DNA of 41,720 nucleotides, taken from positions 1 to 41,720 of the forward strand of contig JBGPJM010000019.1 in NCBI GenBank assembly GCA_041485385.1. Reading direction: 5' to 3'. This document shows, one piece after another, positions 7,026 through 15,374 of this stretch. The stretch comes from JBGPJM01 sp041485385 (GTDB taxonomy: Bacteria > Planctomycetota > Phycisphaerae > Phycisphaerales > UBA1924). Every line of letters starts with the position of its first letter. Positions within the stretch are counted from its first letter, which is position 1. The notes under the pieces were generated by a model that saw only the letters and a list, made by a program, of their open reading frames with translations, had not been told where the DNA came from and ran no database searches. Position numbers and translations under genes: made by a program.

Positions 7026-7583
7026 TCAATGGCGGTTCGCGCCGTGGGCGGCGCTGGGAGCCTTGTCGAGGATGCCCGGGACCTGCTCGGGCGTCACGTC
7101 TTCCATGAGCGTCTCGTCGACGAGCATGGCCGGGGCGGTGCCGCAGGAGCCGAGGCACTCGATCTCGATGAGCGTGAACCGGCCGTCGTCGGTGGTCTCG
7201 CCGACCTCGATCCCCAGGTGGGCCTTACAGGCGTCGGTGACGGCCCGCTGGCCGCAGAACTCGCAGGCGATGGAGCGGCAGACGGCGACAAGGTGGTCAC
7301 CCTTGGGCTTGAGCCAGTACTCCTCGTAGAACGAGGCGGTGTCGAGGACGTCGGCGGGCTTGAGCCCGCCCCCCAGGAACTCGGCGATCTCCTGCATGGC
7401 CTGCGGCGGGATCCACCCGTAGGCGTGCTGGATCATGTGGAGGGCCGGGAGGAGGGCGGCCTGCGTGCTGGCGTAGCGCGGGACGATCTTCTCGGAGAGC
7501 TCCCGCCTCATGTCGCCGCTGAGGTACGGTTCGGCCCGGCGGTCGATCCGCATCGTGGCGGAGTTCTTGGTGATCCAGGCCAT
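7026..7583 (-). CDS. nuoE: NADH dehydrogenase subunit E-like [2Fe-2S] protein
   Basis: A 185-residue thioredoxin-fold ferredoxin of the NuoE/24-kDa family. The N-terminal helical part contains LLPALHMIQHAYGWIPP (about 44-60) and DTASFYEEY (81-89), as in NuoE. The cluster ligands are C102-x4-C107 and C143-x3-C147 (ECLGSCGTAPAM). NuoE transfers electrons from the FMN subunit in complex I and related NAD-linked enzymes. No nuoF, nuoG or other partner gene lies next to it: the neighbours are the fluoride operon and a lipoprotein. It may therefore serve complex I from a separate locus or another NAD-dependent complex. Confidence 0.92.
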   Translation of the reverse strand: MAWITKNSATMRIDRRAEPYLSGDMRRELSEKIVPRYASTQAALLPALHMIQHAYGWIPPQAMQEIAEFLGGGLKPADVLDTASFYEEYWLKPKGDHLVAVCRSIACEFCGQRAVTDACKAHLGIEVGETTDDGRFTLIEIECLGSCGTAPAMLVDETLMEDVTPEQVPGILDKAPSAAHGANRH

Positions 7584-7660
7584 GGGAGGCGGTCTCCGGG
7601 GAGGGGGGAGGGGCGAATGGTAGGTGAAAAGGCGTGCAGACGTGCGTGTGGCGGTCTGAG

Positions 7661-8041
7661 CTACCGCACGGGGACGACGGAGGGAGCGGAGTTGGGGCCG
7701 TTGCCGCGGATCTCCAGGCGTGTCTTGCCGGGGTTGATGGGGCGTTTGAAGAGCAGCCGCCCATCGTCGGATTCGCCGAGCCAGACGTAGGCAAGCGGAA
7801 CGGCGTCGCTGCTGCTGAAGTCGAGCGTGACAGTGGCCAGCGGGCGGACAACCTTGCCGGCGATCGCGCCGCCCGTGACCATACCGGCCCCCGGATCGGG
7901 GAGCACGACGTGGACCAGCACGGATTGTTCGGACTGGTTGCTCACGCTGAGCGAGTAGCCGGAGCAGCCGACCAAGGCCGGAATCACCACGAGAAGCAGG
8001 GCGAAGCGGGCAAGAGAGGGGACGCGAGCAGGGAACGGCAT
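7661..8041 (-). CDS. small lipoprotein
   Basis: A 126-residue protein. The ATG at 8041 has AAGGAA about seven bases upstream and gives MPFPARV, a hydrophobic segment and the lipobox LVGC at residues 24-27. The mature part (LSVSNQSEQSVLVHVVLP) looks like a small beta-sandwich domain, with a central FSSSDAVPLAYVWL and GRLLFKRP near the end. Features are shared with the lipoprotein at 2300-2716. An upstream in-frame extension to 8341 is Pro/Ser-rich shadow. Function unknown. Confidence 0.7.
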   Translation of the reverse strand: MPFPARVPSLARFALLLVVIPALVGCSGYSLSVSNQSEQSVLVHVVLPDPGAGMVTGGAIAGKVVRPLATVTLDFSSSDAVPLAYVWLGESDDGRLLFKRPINPGKTRLEIRGNGPNSAPSVVPVR

Positions 8042-8147
8042 GGTGGTTCCTTGAGGTGGGTCGAGGGAGGGTAGACGAGGTTGGTCGGCAAGCGTGCCCT
8101 GCGGGAAGAGGGGTAGTGCGGGGCGGGGGGTGGGGTGGAGTGGGGGG

Positions 8148-9041
8148 TCAGGGCTTGCCGTGCTTGGGCGGGGGAGGCTTGATCTCGAGGGGGCGGGGCC
8201 GCTGGGGCGTCGGCTCGCGCGAGGGCTTCGGCGCCGGTTGCGGATCGCCCGGCTTGGGATCGGCCGGGGGCACGACAGGACTGAACCGGCCGGGGCTGAA
8301 GAGGGCCGGCTGCGCTCCGGCCTCGGCGGGGAGATCAACATGCTGGACGAAGATGTCGTTGATGGCCCGGCGCTGCACCGAGCAGGTGGTGGTCAGCGGC
8401 GCCTGGTCGACGAGCGTGGCGGCCGGCACGGGTTCCTTGAACGTGCCCCAGGTGACGCAGTGGATGGGGTTGCCGGCGGGATCGGAGACAAGGACGTAGT
8501 CGCCGCCGTTGGCCCACGAGACACGCGACGACGTGACCCGCATGGTGAAGACGTACGCGCCGGAGAAGTGCTCGTTGGGCTTCTCCGGCGGCTTGCGGGA
8601 ATCGCCGACCACGAGCGGGCTGCCGGGCGGGGAGGGCGCCCATCCCTGGTCGCACCCGTTGAAGACGACCACGACGCCGCCGGGGGGGAGCTCCAGCTGC
8701 GGGAACACGAACCGGAGCTGGCCCTTCTTCGGCGGGTTGCGGTCGGTGATGGTGTATCCCAGGAGCTGGATGGGCCTGTCGTGCGGGTTGATGAGCTCGA
8801 CGAACTCGTCGCCGGCGACATGGCGAGCGCCGTCGCGGTTGGCGTCCCCCTCGGGGCCGTTGGGGACCGCGTACAGAACCTCGGTGATGAGCGGGTGCGG
8901 GAAGGGGACGGGCGGCGCTGGTGTCGGCGCCGGCGCGGTCGGGGTCGCCGCCGGCACGGGGGCTGGATTCGGAGTGGAGCCGTCAGGGGGGTCGGCCAGA
9001 AGGGCGGCCACGAGAATGAGGGGGGTAAGCATGGCGGCCAT
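8148..9041 (-). CDS. secreted lamin-tail-domain protein
   Basis: A 297-residue exported protein. The start is placed at 9041 (MAAMLTPL); the second ATG at 9032 is equally possible, and neither has a good ribosome-binding site. A short hydrophobic signal is followed by a Pro/Ala/Thr linker and then a lamin-tail-like Ig fold: LITEVLYAVP, GDEFVELINPHDRPIQLLGYTI, LPPGGVVVVFNG. The C-terminal 50 residues are Pro/Lys-rich and disordered. Lamin-tail domains in bacteria are common on surface or secreted proteins. It is divergent from the plus-strand gene at 9253. Confidence 0.75.
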   Translation of the reverse strand: MAAMLTPLILVAALLADPPDGSTPNPAPVPAATPTAPAPTPAPPVPFPHPLITEVLYAVPNGPEGDANRDGARHVAGDEFVELINPHDRPIQLLGYTITDRNPPKKGQLRFVFPQLELPPGGVVVVFNGCDQGWAPSPPGSPLVVGDSRKPPEKPNEHFSGAYVFTMRVTSSRVSWANGGDYVLVSDPAGNPIHCVTWGTFKEPVPAATLVDQAPLTTTCSVQRRAINDIFVQHVDLPAEAGAQPALFSPGRFSPVVPPADPKPGDPQPAPKPSREPTPQRPRPLEIKPPPPKHGKP

Positions 9042-9190
9042 TTGACCGAAGTTTCGGCGGGAGTCAAGTGGGAACTGATCGTGGGGCGGGGGGACGCTGG
9101 GGGCGTAACGCGCCGCCGGGAAGACCGTATAAGCAGCAGAGCGGGGGCGGAGCACCCTTTGCGCGCTGAAACGCCGGGCCGGGGCTCCCA

Positions 9191-9196
9191 TATACT
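9191..9196 (+). promoter_or_regulatory. candidate -10 element TATACT
   Basis: TATACT lies 56 bases upstream of the preferred start codon at 9253, in the divergent spacer between 9041 and 9253. No clear -35 element is seen. Transcription would start near 9203. Confidence 0.4.
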
Positions 9197-9252
9197 GGCC
9201 GATGCGCCGGGGAACGAAGCGGGAACCAACCCGTCGGAACGAAAGGATCGTC

Positions 9253-11079
9253 ATGAGACCTGCGAGAGGGCTTGCTATGAGTGTCGGGCTGTCGATGGGG
9301 ATGCTGGCGGCGTTCGCGATGGCCTCGCCGCCCGTCCTGGACCGGGTGCCGACGGGGGCGATGATGGTGGTGACGGCGTCGAACCCGACGCAGCTGCACA
9401 AGGACCTGCAGGCGCTGACGACGGCGATCGAGATCCCGTTCCCGGTCCCTGGCGTGGACGAACTGCTCCAGCAGATGGGGATCGAGAAGGGCGTGGACAG
9501 CGGCAAGTCGATCGCGCTGGCGGTGATGCCGCCAGGGAAGGACGGAGGGGACAAGGACAAGAAGAAAGAGGGGAAGAAGGGCGACAAGGACGCCGACGGC
9601 GACGAGGACGAAGGCGGCGGGCCGCCCAAGAACCTGATCATCTTCCTTCCGGTGACCAGCTACGCCGATTTCCTAGGGAACTTCGACCTCAAACCGGGCG
9701 GCGGGGTGGACGCCGGGAGGATCCAGGGTGATGACGCGTTCTTCAAGGATCTCGGCAACGGCTACGCCGCGATGAGCCCCACGAAAGAGCTGCTCGAGGG
9801 CCTGGACGCCAAGGCCAGCAACGGCGCGGCGTTCAAATCCGCCATGGGGAAGGCGGGGGAGAAGGTCGCGGACACGTCGAGCTTCACGGTGATCGTGAAC
9901 ATGGATGTGGTCCGGCCGATGGGGCCGGGGGCGATGAAGGCGCTCGAGGAGAGGATGGTGGGGCCGGGCCCGGGCGGGATGGCGATGGGGCAGCTCGGCG
10001 AGAGCGTGCTCGTGAAATGGGTTGGCGAGACGATGATGCGCGACACGCGGACGATCGTCGCGGGCGTGAAGCCCGATGCGATGGGCGTCGGCCTGGACAT
10101 CGCGATGGTGTTCAACGACGGCTCGTACATGGCCAAGGCGATGACCGGCAAGGGGACGGCCAGCGAACTGATCACGAAGCTGCCGAACCAGACCTACCTG
10201 TTCGCCTTCGCGGTCGACCTCTCCATGCCGGGCATGCGGACGGTGATCGACGACATCAGCAAGCTCGGCGGCAAAGAGGGCCAGGACCGTTTTCCGCCGG
10301 TTCTCATGCAGCAGTTCAACAACTCGCAGGGTTCGGCGATGATGTTCGGCGCCCCGCCAGGGGGCCTGCTCGGGGGTCTCTTCACCAGCACCGTCGGGTA
10401 CGTGAAGACGCAGGATCCAGGCAAGTACATCGAGGCGATGAGGGCCGGCCTGACCGAGATGAATGGCAAGGACGCGGGCGGGATGACCTTGCAGACTACG
10501 TACGAGGAGGGCTCGGCGGAGGTCAACGGCACCAAGGTCGACACGTGGGGGATCAAGCTCGACGCCAGCGCCGATGGCGGGGGTGGCCAGATGGCCATGG
10601 CCCTGCCGATGATCTTCGGCCCGGCGGGCGGCCCGGGAGGGTACGTCGCCAAGACCGAGGGAGGCGTCGTCCGGACCTACAGCAAGAACTCGCTCCTGAT
10701 GGGCGCCGCAATGGACTCGGCCAAGGGCGGCGGCGATAACCTCGGCAAAGACAAACTGTTATCCCAGGTGGGTGAGCGGCTGCCGAAGGACCGGGTAGCG
10801 GAAGCGTACGTCGGAGTAAAGTCAATCCTCGAAGCGGTGATGCCGCTGCTCGCCATGGGCGGGGTCAACGTGGACATCGAACTCCCGCCAACGATGCCGC
10901 CGATCGGGCTCGGGATGGGCACCGAGGAAGGGGGGGCGAGGATCGGGCTGTATCTCCCTGCGCCCGTCATCAAGACGGTTTCCGCCGTGGTGATGCAGGC
11001 CCGGCAAGGGGGTCTGGGGGGACCGCGTGGGGGAGGTAAAAAAGATGATCAAAATGGGGCTGGACAACCCCGCTTCTGA
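9253..11079 (+). CDS. large secreted protein of unknown function
   Basis: A 608-residue protein. The ATG at 9253 (MRPARGL) is preceded by AAAGGAT and gives a clear signal peptide ending around AFAMASPP. An upstream ATG at 9202 would add a basic 17-residue extension and falls at the probable transcription start. Residues about 95-125 form a very charged Lys/Asp/Glu-Gly linker. The rest alternates hydrophobic strands with Gly-rich turns (FLPVTSYADFLGNF, MFGAPPGGLLGG), and the C-terminus is Gly/Gln-rich. No catalytic motif is recognised. It is monocistronic: a strong terminator follows 36 bases after the stop. Confidence 0.75.
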   Translation: MRPARGLAMSVGLSMGMLAAFAMASPPVLDRVPTGAMMVVTASNPTQLHKDLQALTTAIEIPFPVPGVDELLQQMGIEKGVDSGKSIALAVMPPGKDGGDKDKKKEGKKGDKDADGDEDEGGGPPKNLIIFLPVTSYADFLGNFDLKPGGGVDAGRIQGDDAFFKDLGNGYAAMSPTKELLEGLDAKASNGAAFKSAMGKAGEKVADTSSFTVIVNMDVVRPMGPGAMKALEERMVGPGPGGMAMGQLGESVLVKWVGETMMRDTRTIVAGVKPDAMGVGLDIAMVFNDGSYMAKAMTGKGTASELITKLPNQTYLFAFAVDLSMPGMRTVIDDISKLGGKEGQDRFPPVLMQQFNNSQGSAMMFGAPPGGLLGGLFTSTVGYVKTQDPGKYIEAMRAGLTEMNGKDAGGMTLQTTYEEGSAEVNGTKVDTWGIKLDASADGGGGQMAMALPMIFGPAGGPGGYVAKTEGGVVRTYSKNSLLMGAAMDSAKGGGDNLGKDKLLSQVGERLPKDRVAEAYVGVKSILEAVMPLLAMGGVNVDIELPPTMPPIGLGMGTEEGGARIGLYLPAPVIKTVSAVVMQARQGGLGGPRGGGKKDDQNGAGQPRF

Positions 11080-11114
11080 CGGTATAGTAATGGCATAACC
11101 GCACCCCCCCCCCC

Positions 11115-11155
11115 GAGGGCCTGTTGGCATTGTGCCACGGGCCCTCTTTATTTTT
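11115..11155 (+). terminator. intrinsic terminator
   Basis: GAGGGCC (11115-11121) pairs with GGCCCTC (11140-11146), with an inner TGGCA/TGCCA stem around a three-base loop, followed by TTTATTTTT. This is a long GC-rich hairpin with a U-rich tail just after the gene ending at 11079. A run of 12 C residues (11103-11114) immediately precedes the stem. Confidence 0.88.
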
Positions 11156-11301
11156 GATGTCGATTCAAAGCTCGGCCAGGTGCGAAGACGGCTCCCACGC
11201 AGACATGGAGGACAAGGGAAACTCGGGTTCAATGTGAGGCTCGCGTTGCGAGCCGTCGGAGCTTCGTCCGGACCAGTCAGTGACTCCGGCGTGCGCCCTC
11301 G

Positions 11302-11307
11302 TATATT
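11302..11307 (+). promoter_or_regulatory. -10 element TATATT, leaderless start predicted
   Basis: TATATT ends six bases before the ATG at 11314, which would place transcription initiation at or next to the A of the start codon. No Shine-Dalgarno sequence fits between them. Confidence 0.55.
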
Positions 11308-11313
11308 TCCGCC

Positions 11314-12465
11314 ATGCGGTACGCGATGATCATGGCCGGCGGCGCGGGAACCCGCCTGTGGCCCATGAGCCGCCGCGAGCGCCCCAAGCAGCTCCTCCCC
11401 CTGATCACGCAGAAAGGGCGCACGCGCCCCCGCTCGCTCCTGGAAATCGCCGCGGCACGGATGGAGGGGCTGGTGAGCCGGGACCGTCGCTATATCTGCA
11501 CGGGCGAGCAGTACCGTGCCGCGATCAGGCAGGCGCTGCCGGACTTCACCGACGAGCGGATCCTGGGCGAGCCGGTGGGGCGCGACACGGTGAACGCGGT
11601 GGGGTTCGCCGCGGCCGTGCTGGAGAAGCTCGACAAGAAGGCGGTGTTCGTCGTGCTGACGGCGGACCACCTGATCGAGCCCGAGGATGTGTTCCGTGAT
11701 CGCGTGGACCTGGCGCTGCGCCTGGTGGAGCAGGACCGGCGCCGGCTGGTGACGTTCTCGATCAAGCCGACCTACGCCGCGACGGGGTACGGGTACGTCG
11801 AGCGCGGGACGGCGATCCACGGGATCGACGGGGGAAAGGGGCTGGCGTTCCGCGTGGAGCGGTTCGTGGAGAAGCCGGACCTCAGCCGCGCCCAGGCGTA
11901 CTTCGAGAGCGGGCACTTCGCGTGGAACAGCGGGATGTTCGTCTTCGGGGCCGCGGAGTTCATGGAGTGCCTGAAGAGGTTCAAGCCCGAGTCGCACGAG
12001 GGGTTGCTCAGGATCCAGAAGGCCTGGGGGACCAGGGACCAGAAGCGGACGATCGAGGAGGTCTACCCGACGCTCCCGAAGATCAGCGTGGACTACGCGG
12101 TGATGGAGCCGGCGTCGGCGCGCCAGAGCGGGCCGCAGGGCAAGAAATCGGACGCGTTCCAGGTGTGCACGGTGCTCACCGACGTCGAGTGGCTCGACGT
12201 GGGGAGTTGGCCGAGCTACGCCGAGACGCTCGAGCCCGACAAGGCCGGCAACCGCGCGGGAGGGCGCGTGACGTCGCTGATCGTGGACGGGAAGAACAAC
12301 CTCGTAGTGGGGGACGCCGAGGGGGACGGCGGGCACACGGTGGCGCTCCTGGGTGTCGAGGGGCTGATCGTCGTGCACACCAAGGACGCGACCCTGGTGA
12401 TGTCCCGCGAGAAAGCCGAGTCCCTGAAGAAGCTGCACGACCGGGTGGAGGAGAGGCTGCGGTAG
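11314..12465 (+). CDS. manC: mannose-1-phosphate guanylyltransferase
   Basis: A 383-residue nucleotidyltransferase that makes GDP-mannose from mannose-1-phosphate and GTP, for polysaccharide and glycan synthesis. The N-terminal signature MIMAGGAGTRLWPMSR at 5-20 with RPKQLL is the nucleotide-binding loop; LTADHL at 115-120 supplies the metal/substrate Asp; FVEKP at 184-188 and WNSGMF at 204-209 are the sugar-phosphate site motifs. Length fits the monofunctional GMP class without the isomerase domain. It is followed after 17 bases by ruvX, probably in one transcript, and has no Shine-Dalgarno but a close -10 element. Confidence 0.95.
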   Translation: MRYAMIMAGGAGTRLWPMSRRERPKQLLPLITQKGRTRPRSLLEIAAARMEGLVSRDRRYICTGEQYRAAIRQALPDFTDERILGEPVGRDTVNAVGFAAAVLEKLDKKAVFVVLTADHLIEPEDVFRDRVDLALRLVEQDRRRLVTFSIKPTYAATGYGYVERGTAIHGIDGGKGLAFRVERFVEKPDLSRAQAYFESGHFAWNSGMFVFGAAEFMECLKRFKPESHEGLLRIQKAWGTRDQKRTIEEVYPTLPKISVDYAVMEPASARQSGPQGKKSDAFQVCTVLTDVEWLDVGSWPSYAETLEPDKAGNRAGGRVTSLIVDGKNNLVVGDAEGDGGHTVALLGVEGLIVVHTKDATLVMSREKAESLKKLHDRVEERLR

Positions 12466-12482
12466 ACGCCGGCGGAGCAGGC

Positions 12483-12947
12483 ATGAGGTACGTCGGCATC
12501 GATCTGGGCGACAAGCGGACGGGCGTCGCGGTGGGCGATTCGCTGCTGCGCATGGCCTCGCCCGTGGGCGTCGTGGAGGTGCCCGCGGCCCGGCGGGAGG
12601 GCGCGGCGCTCATCGAGGCGCTGGACGCGCAGGTGGCGGCCCAGGTCGGCCCGGCGGGGCGGGGCGACGGGGAACTGGTCGTGGGGCTGCCCCTGAACAT
12701 GGACGGGACCGAGGGCCCGCGGGCCAGGCTCGCGCGCGGGCTGGCGACCATGCTCGGCGAGCGCACCGGGCGCACCATCCATCTGTTCGACGAGCGCCTC
12801 ACCAGCAGCGCGGCCGACTGGGCGATGGCGCGATCCGGGCTGACGCGCGGGCAGAAGAAAGCCCGGCGCGACGCGCTCGCCGCGGCGGCGATGCTCCAGG
12901 GGTTCCTGGATGCGCTGCCGCCCTCGGCTCCGCGACCTCTACGTTGA
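12483..12947 (+). CDS. ruvX: RuvX/YqgF Holliday-junction resolvase-like nuclease
   Basis: A 154-residue RNase H-fold protein. Asp7 in GIDLGDKRTGVAV, the segment VVGLPLNMDGTEGPRA (66-81), FDERLTS (102-108) and Asp130 in KARRDALAAAAMLQ match the YqgF/RuvX motifs and acidic active site. YqgF proteins act in pre-16S rRNA 5' end maturation and have been proposed as an alternative junction resolvase. The start at 12483 lies 17 bases after the upstream stop. It converges with the YceI gene with only six bases between the stops. Confidence 0.93.
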   Translation: MRYVGIDLGDKRTGVAVGDSLLRMASPVGVVEVPAARREGAALIEALDAQVAAQVGPAGRGDGELVVGLPLNMDGTEGPRARLARGLATMLGERTGRTIHLFDERLTSSAADWAMARSGLTRGQKKARRDALAAAAMLQGFLDALPPSAPRPLR

Positions 12948-12953
12948 CAAGCC

Positions 12954-13724
12954 TCAGGACTGCTGCTCGGGCGGCACGGTCGAGAGGTAGAACGTGACGT
13001 CGAGCTTGATCTCCTCGGCCACCTTCTTGCCGATGGTGTTGTTCTTCACGCCATAGTCGCTGAGCTTCACCGGGAACCTCGAGTGGATGAGCATGAGGTC
13101 GCCCTTGGCGGTCTTGGCGGTCTCCGCACTCGCCTTGCGGAAGGTGATGGTCGAGTTGGGGATGGTGAGGTCCTTGGTCACCCCGTGGAGGGACATCTTC
13201 CCGACGAGCGTGGCGGTGTACGACTTCGACTTGTCGTCGGCCGCGCCGGCCTTGACCTCCTTGACCTCGGTGATCCGGAAGACGATGTTGGGGTTCTTGG
13301 GCGCGTCGAGCCAATCGGCCCCGGCCAGGTGCTTCTCCTGCGCGGGGTTGCCTGTGCGCAGGGAATCCACCGGCAGGTGCCACTCGCCGCCCTTCAGGGC
13401 CGCGGGCGAGTCGGTGGGCCCGGCGACGGCGAAGCCGATCACCCTGTTGCTCTGGCCCTCAATGGTCTCGGAGGCCTTGGACGTGAACGAGATCTGCTTG
13501 TCCTTGCCCGGCATGGCGTGGTACACGGTGCCCGCCTTGGCGAGTTTGTCCGGGACCACCAGCGACTTGCCGGAGGCAGCAGGCTCCGCGTCGGGTCGCG
13601 CGCTCGCGACGGCGACGGCGCCGGCCTGCATCCGCGCGGGATGGACGCCGGCCGCGAGCAGGAGTGAGAACGCCGCGGCGGCGACAAGGGCGGTGAGCGG
13701 ACGCGCGGAATAAGCAGTCTTCAT
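12954..13724 (-). CDS. secreted YceI-family protein
   Basis: A 256-residue exported protein. The ATG at 13724 (MKTAYSARP) starts a signal peptide and has GGAGG upstream. The mature part is a YceI-like lipocalin barrel: ISFTSKASETIEGQSNRVIG, LPVDSLRTGNPAQEKHLAGADWLDA (the classic region for the family) and NIVFRITEV. YceI proteins bind isoprenoid-like lipids in the periplasm. The domain occupies about residues 70-250; a Pro/Ala-containing linker follows the signal. Confidence 0.88.
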   Translation of the reverse strand: MKTAYSARPLTALVAAAAFSLLLAAGVHPARMQAGAVAVASARPDAEPAASGKSLVVPDKLAKAGTVYHAMPGKDKQISFTSKASETIEGQSNRVIGFAVAGPTDSPAALKGGEWHLPVDSLRTGNPAQEKHLAGADWLDAPKNPNIVFRITEVKEVKAGAADDKSKSYTATLVGKMSLHGVTKDLTIPNSTITFRKASAETAKTAKGDLMLIHSRFPVKLSDYGVKNNTIGKKVAEEIKLDVTFYLSTVPPEQQS

Positions 13725-13824
13725 TCGAGGAGCCTCCAAGTGTAGGGGAAACGCGGATCGACGGAGGACGGGAATCCGAACCAAACCCGATTGAATCGGC
13801 CGAGAAGCGGCCGCCGGATGCCTG

Positions 13825-14208
13825 TCAGAACGTGATACCGGCGGCGGACGTACTTGGTTGAGGGCCAGATCGAGGGTTGGCACGTCGGCGGGCGAGCAAG
13901 GCCGCCAGCGCCACGAGCGCTGCCGGCCCCGCGACGGTGAGCACGCTGATCGCCTCGACACCGAACGCGGGGTACGGAATCAGCCCGAGAGCGAACCTGT
14001 TGTCGAGGTTGGGCGCTGCAGGAGAGTTGTCGAATGCGCCTGTTCCCTCGAAGAGCGCGTAGAGACCGGTGGAGCGGTTCATCTCTTCGATCTCGGGCTG
14101 TGGGAAGCGTGTAAAGGTCCGCCAGCCGGTGGCGGCGCAGAGGGCCAGCGCCTGGGCAACAATGAGCAGCGAGCAGGCGACGATCAGGATGCGGGGGAAG
14201 GGACGCAT
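13825..14208 (-). CDS. small two-helix membrane protein
   Basis: A 127-residue protein with a hydrophobic segment at about 6-28 and a second at about 85-107, separated by about 55 polar residues that would lie outside the membrane, and ending in a short basic/Ser-rich tail after ALLARRRANPR. Not recognised. It is on the same strand as the YceI gene 100 bases downstream and divergent from the LolA-like gene. Confidence 0.6.
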   Translation of the reverse strand: MRPFPRILIVACSLLIVAQALALCAATGWRTFTRFPQPEIEEMNRSTGLYALFEGTGAFDNSPAAPNLDNRFALGLIPYPAFGVEAISVLTVAGPAALVALAALLARRRANPRSGPQPSTSAAGITF

Positions 14209-14295
14209 GGGGCGTGGATTCGGCGGGTGAGTTTACGCGGGGACGGGGGTAACGGGGGAGGGGAGGGGAAGAGGGGGGGGCGAGGAGCGACGGTC

Positions 14296-15279
14296 ATGGA
14301 TGATCGCAAAGCGATCAATGCGGCGAGGATCGGCGGGGCGGCGCTCGTCGCCGCGTGCGTGGCGATGGGAGCCGCGGCGGCCTGTGCCACGACGCGCCCG
14401 GACGACGGCGCGCCGGAGGCGGCGCAGCCGGGCACGATCACCACGGCCGACGACCTGCTCGTCGCGCTCGAGAAGGCCGATCGCGACATCCGGACCATCA
14501 GCGCTCAGGTGCTGTGGATCAACGTGGCCGGCGAGATCGAGGGCCAGGACAAGCAGGTGCGGCGCGGCCAGCTCTACTTCGCCGACAACCGCGAGCCCGA
14601 GAAACCCGCCGCGGCGGCCCCCCCTCACCCCGATCCGGCCGACGGCACCACGCCGCCCAAGCCCGCCGGCAACCCCAAACCCCCCGTTACGGGCGCGACC
14701 GAACCCGGCCGGTACTTCCAGGTCCGCTTCGACACCATCGAGGCCGACGGCAAGCAGTGGACCGAGGCTCGCACGTTCATCCTCCGCGGCGAATGGTTCA
14801 TCGAGAAGCTCGAGCAGCAGAAGCAGATGTTCAAGCGCCGCGTCATCGCCCCGGGCGAGAAGATCGACCCGCTCCGCATCGGCGAGGGGCCGTTCCCCGT
14901 GCCCATCGGCCAGAAGCGGGCCGACATCATCGCGCGTTTCACCGCCGAGATGGTCCCCAGCCTCGACGGCCTGCCCGTCGAGAAGATGAAGGACGCCACC
15001 AAAGAGCGCTACAACGACTCGTACCAGCTCAAACTCACTCCGAGGCCCGGCACGCAGGAGGCCAAGGACTTCCGCGAGGTGCGGTTCTGGTACACCAAGT
15101 CCAACCTCGTCCCCATGCACGTGAAGACCATGAACACCAGCGGCGGAAGCGACGAGGTGGTGCTGGCGAACATCAAGGTGAACGAGAAGCTGCCGGAGGG
15201 CGTCTTCGACATCAGCTCGCCCGAAGGGTGGAATGTTCAGATAGAGGAGTACCGCAAGAGTGCCGATGAGAAGAAATAG
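14296..15279 (+). CDS. LolA-like secreted protein
   Basis: A 327-residue protein. The ATG at 14296 is preceded by GAGGAG and gives a hydrophobic segment with AAAAC, either a lipobox-like site or a cleavage site. The mature sequence DDLLVALEKADRDIRTISAQVLWI, a REVRFWYTKSNLVPMHVKT strand pair and a final LPEGVFDISSPEGW are typical of LolA/outer-membrane-lipoprotein-sorting-like proteins of planctomycetes. A Pro-rich insert at about 100-130 interrupts the barrel. A lipid-carrier role is inferred only from the fold family. Confidence 0.7.
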   Translation: MDDRKAINAARIGGAALVAACVAMGAAAACATTRPDDGAPEAAQPGTITTADDLLVALEKADRDIRTISAQVLWINVAGEIEGQDKQVRRGQLYFADNREPEKPAAAAPPHPDPADGTTPPKPAGNPKPPVTGATEPGRYFQVRFDTIEADGKQWTEARTFILRGEWFIEKLEQQKQMFKRRVIAPGEKIDPLRIGEGPFPVPIGQKRADIIARFTAEMVPSLDGLPVEKMKDATKERYNDSYQLKLTPRPGTQEAKDFREVRFWYTKSNLVPMHVKTMNTSGGSDEVVLANIKVNEKLPEGVFDISSPEGWNVQIEEYRKSADEKK

Positions 15280-15374
15280 CCACGGCGCGATCGCGTTATC
15301 AGACGGTGGTTGAGCCGGTAGGAAGGGCGTGGGGTGGGGGGCGGACGACCCCCTCGGGGCCTGGAGATCCTTGC

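Noticed and set aside
11103..11114. Run of 12 C as a phase-variable tract
   Set aside because: It lies between a stop codon and a terminator hairpin, outside any gene or promoter, so length changes would have no obvious effect.
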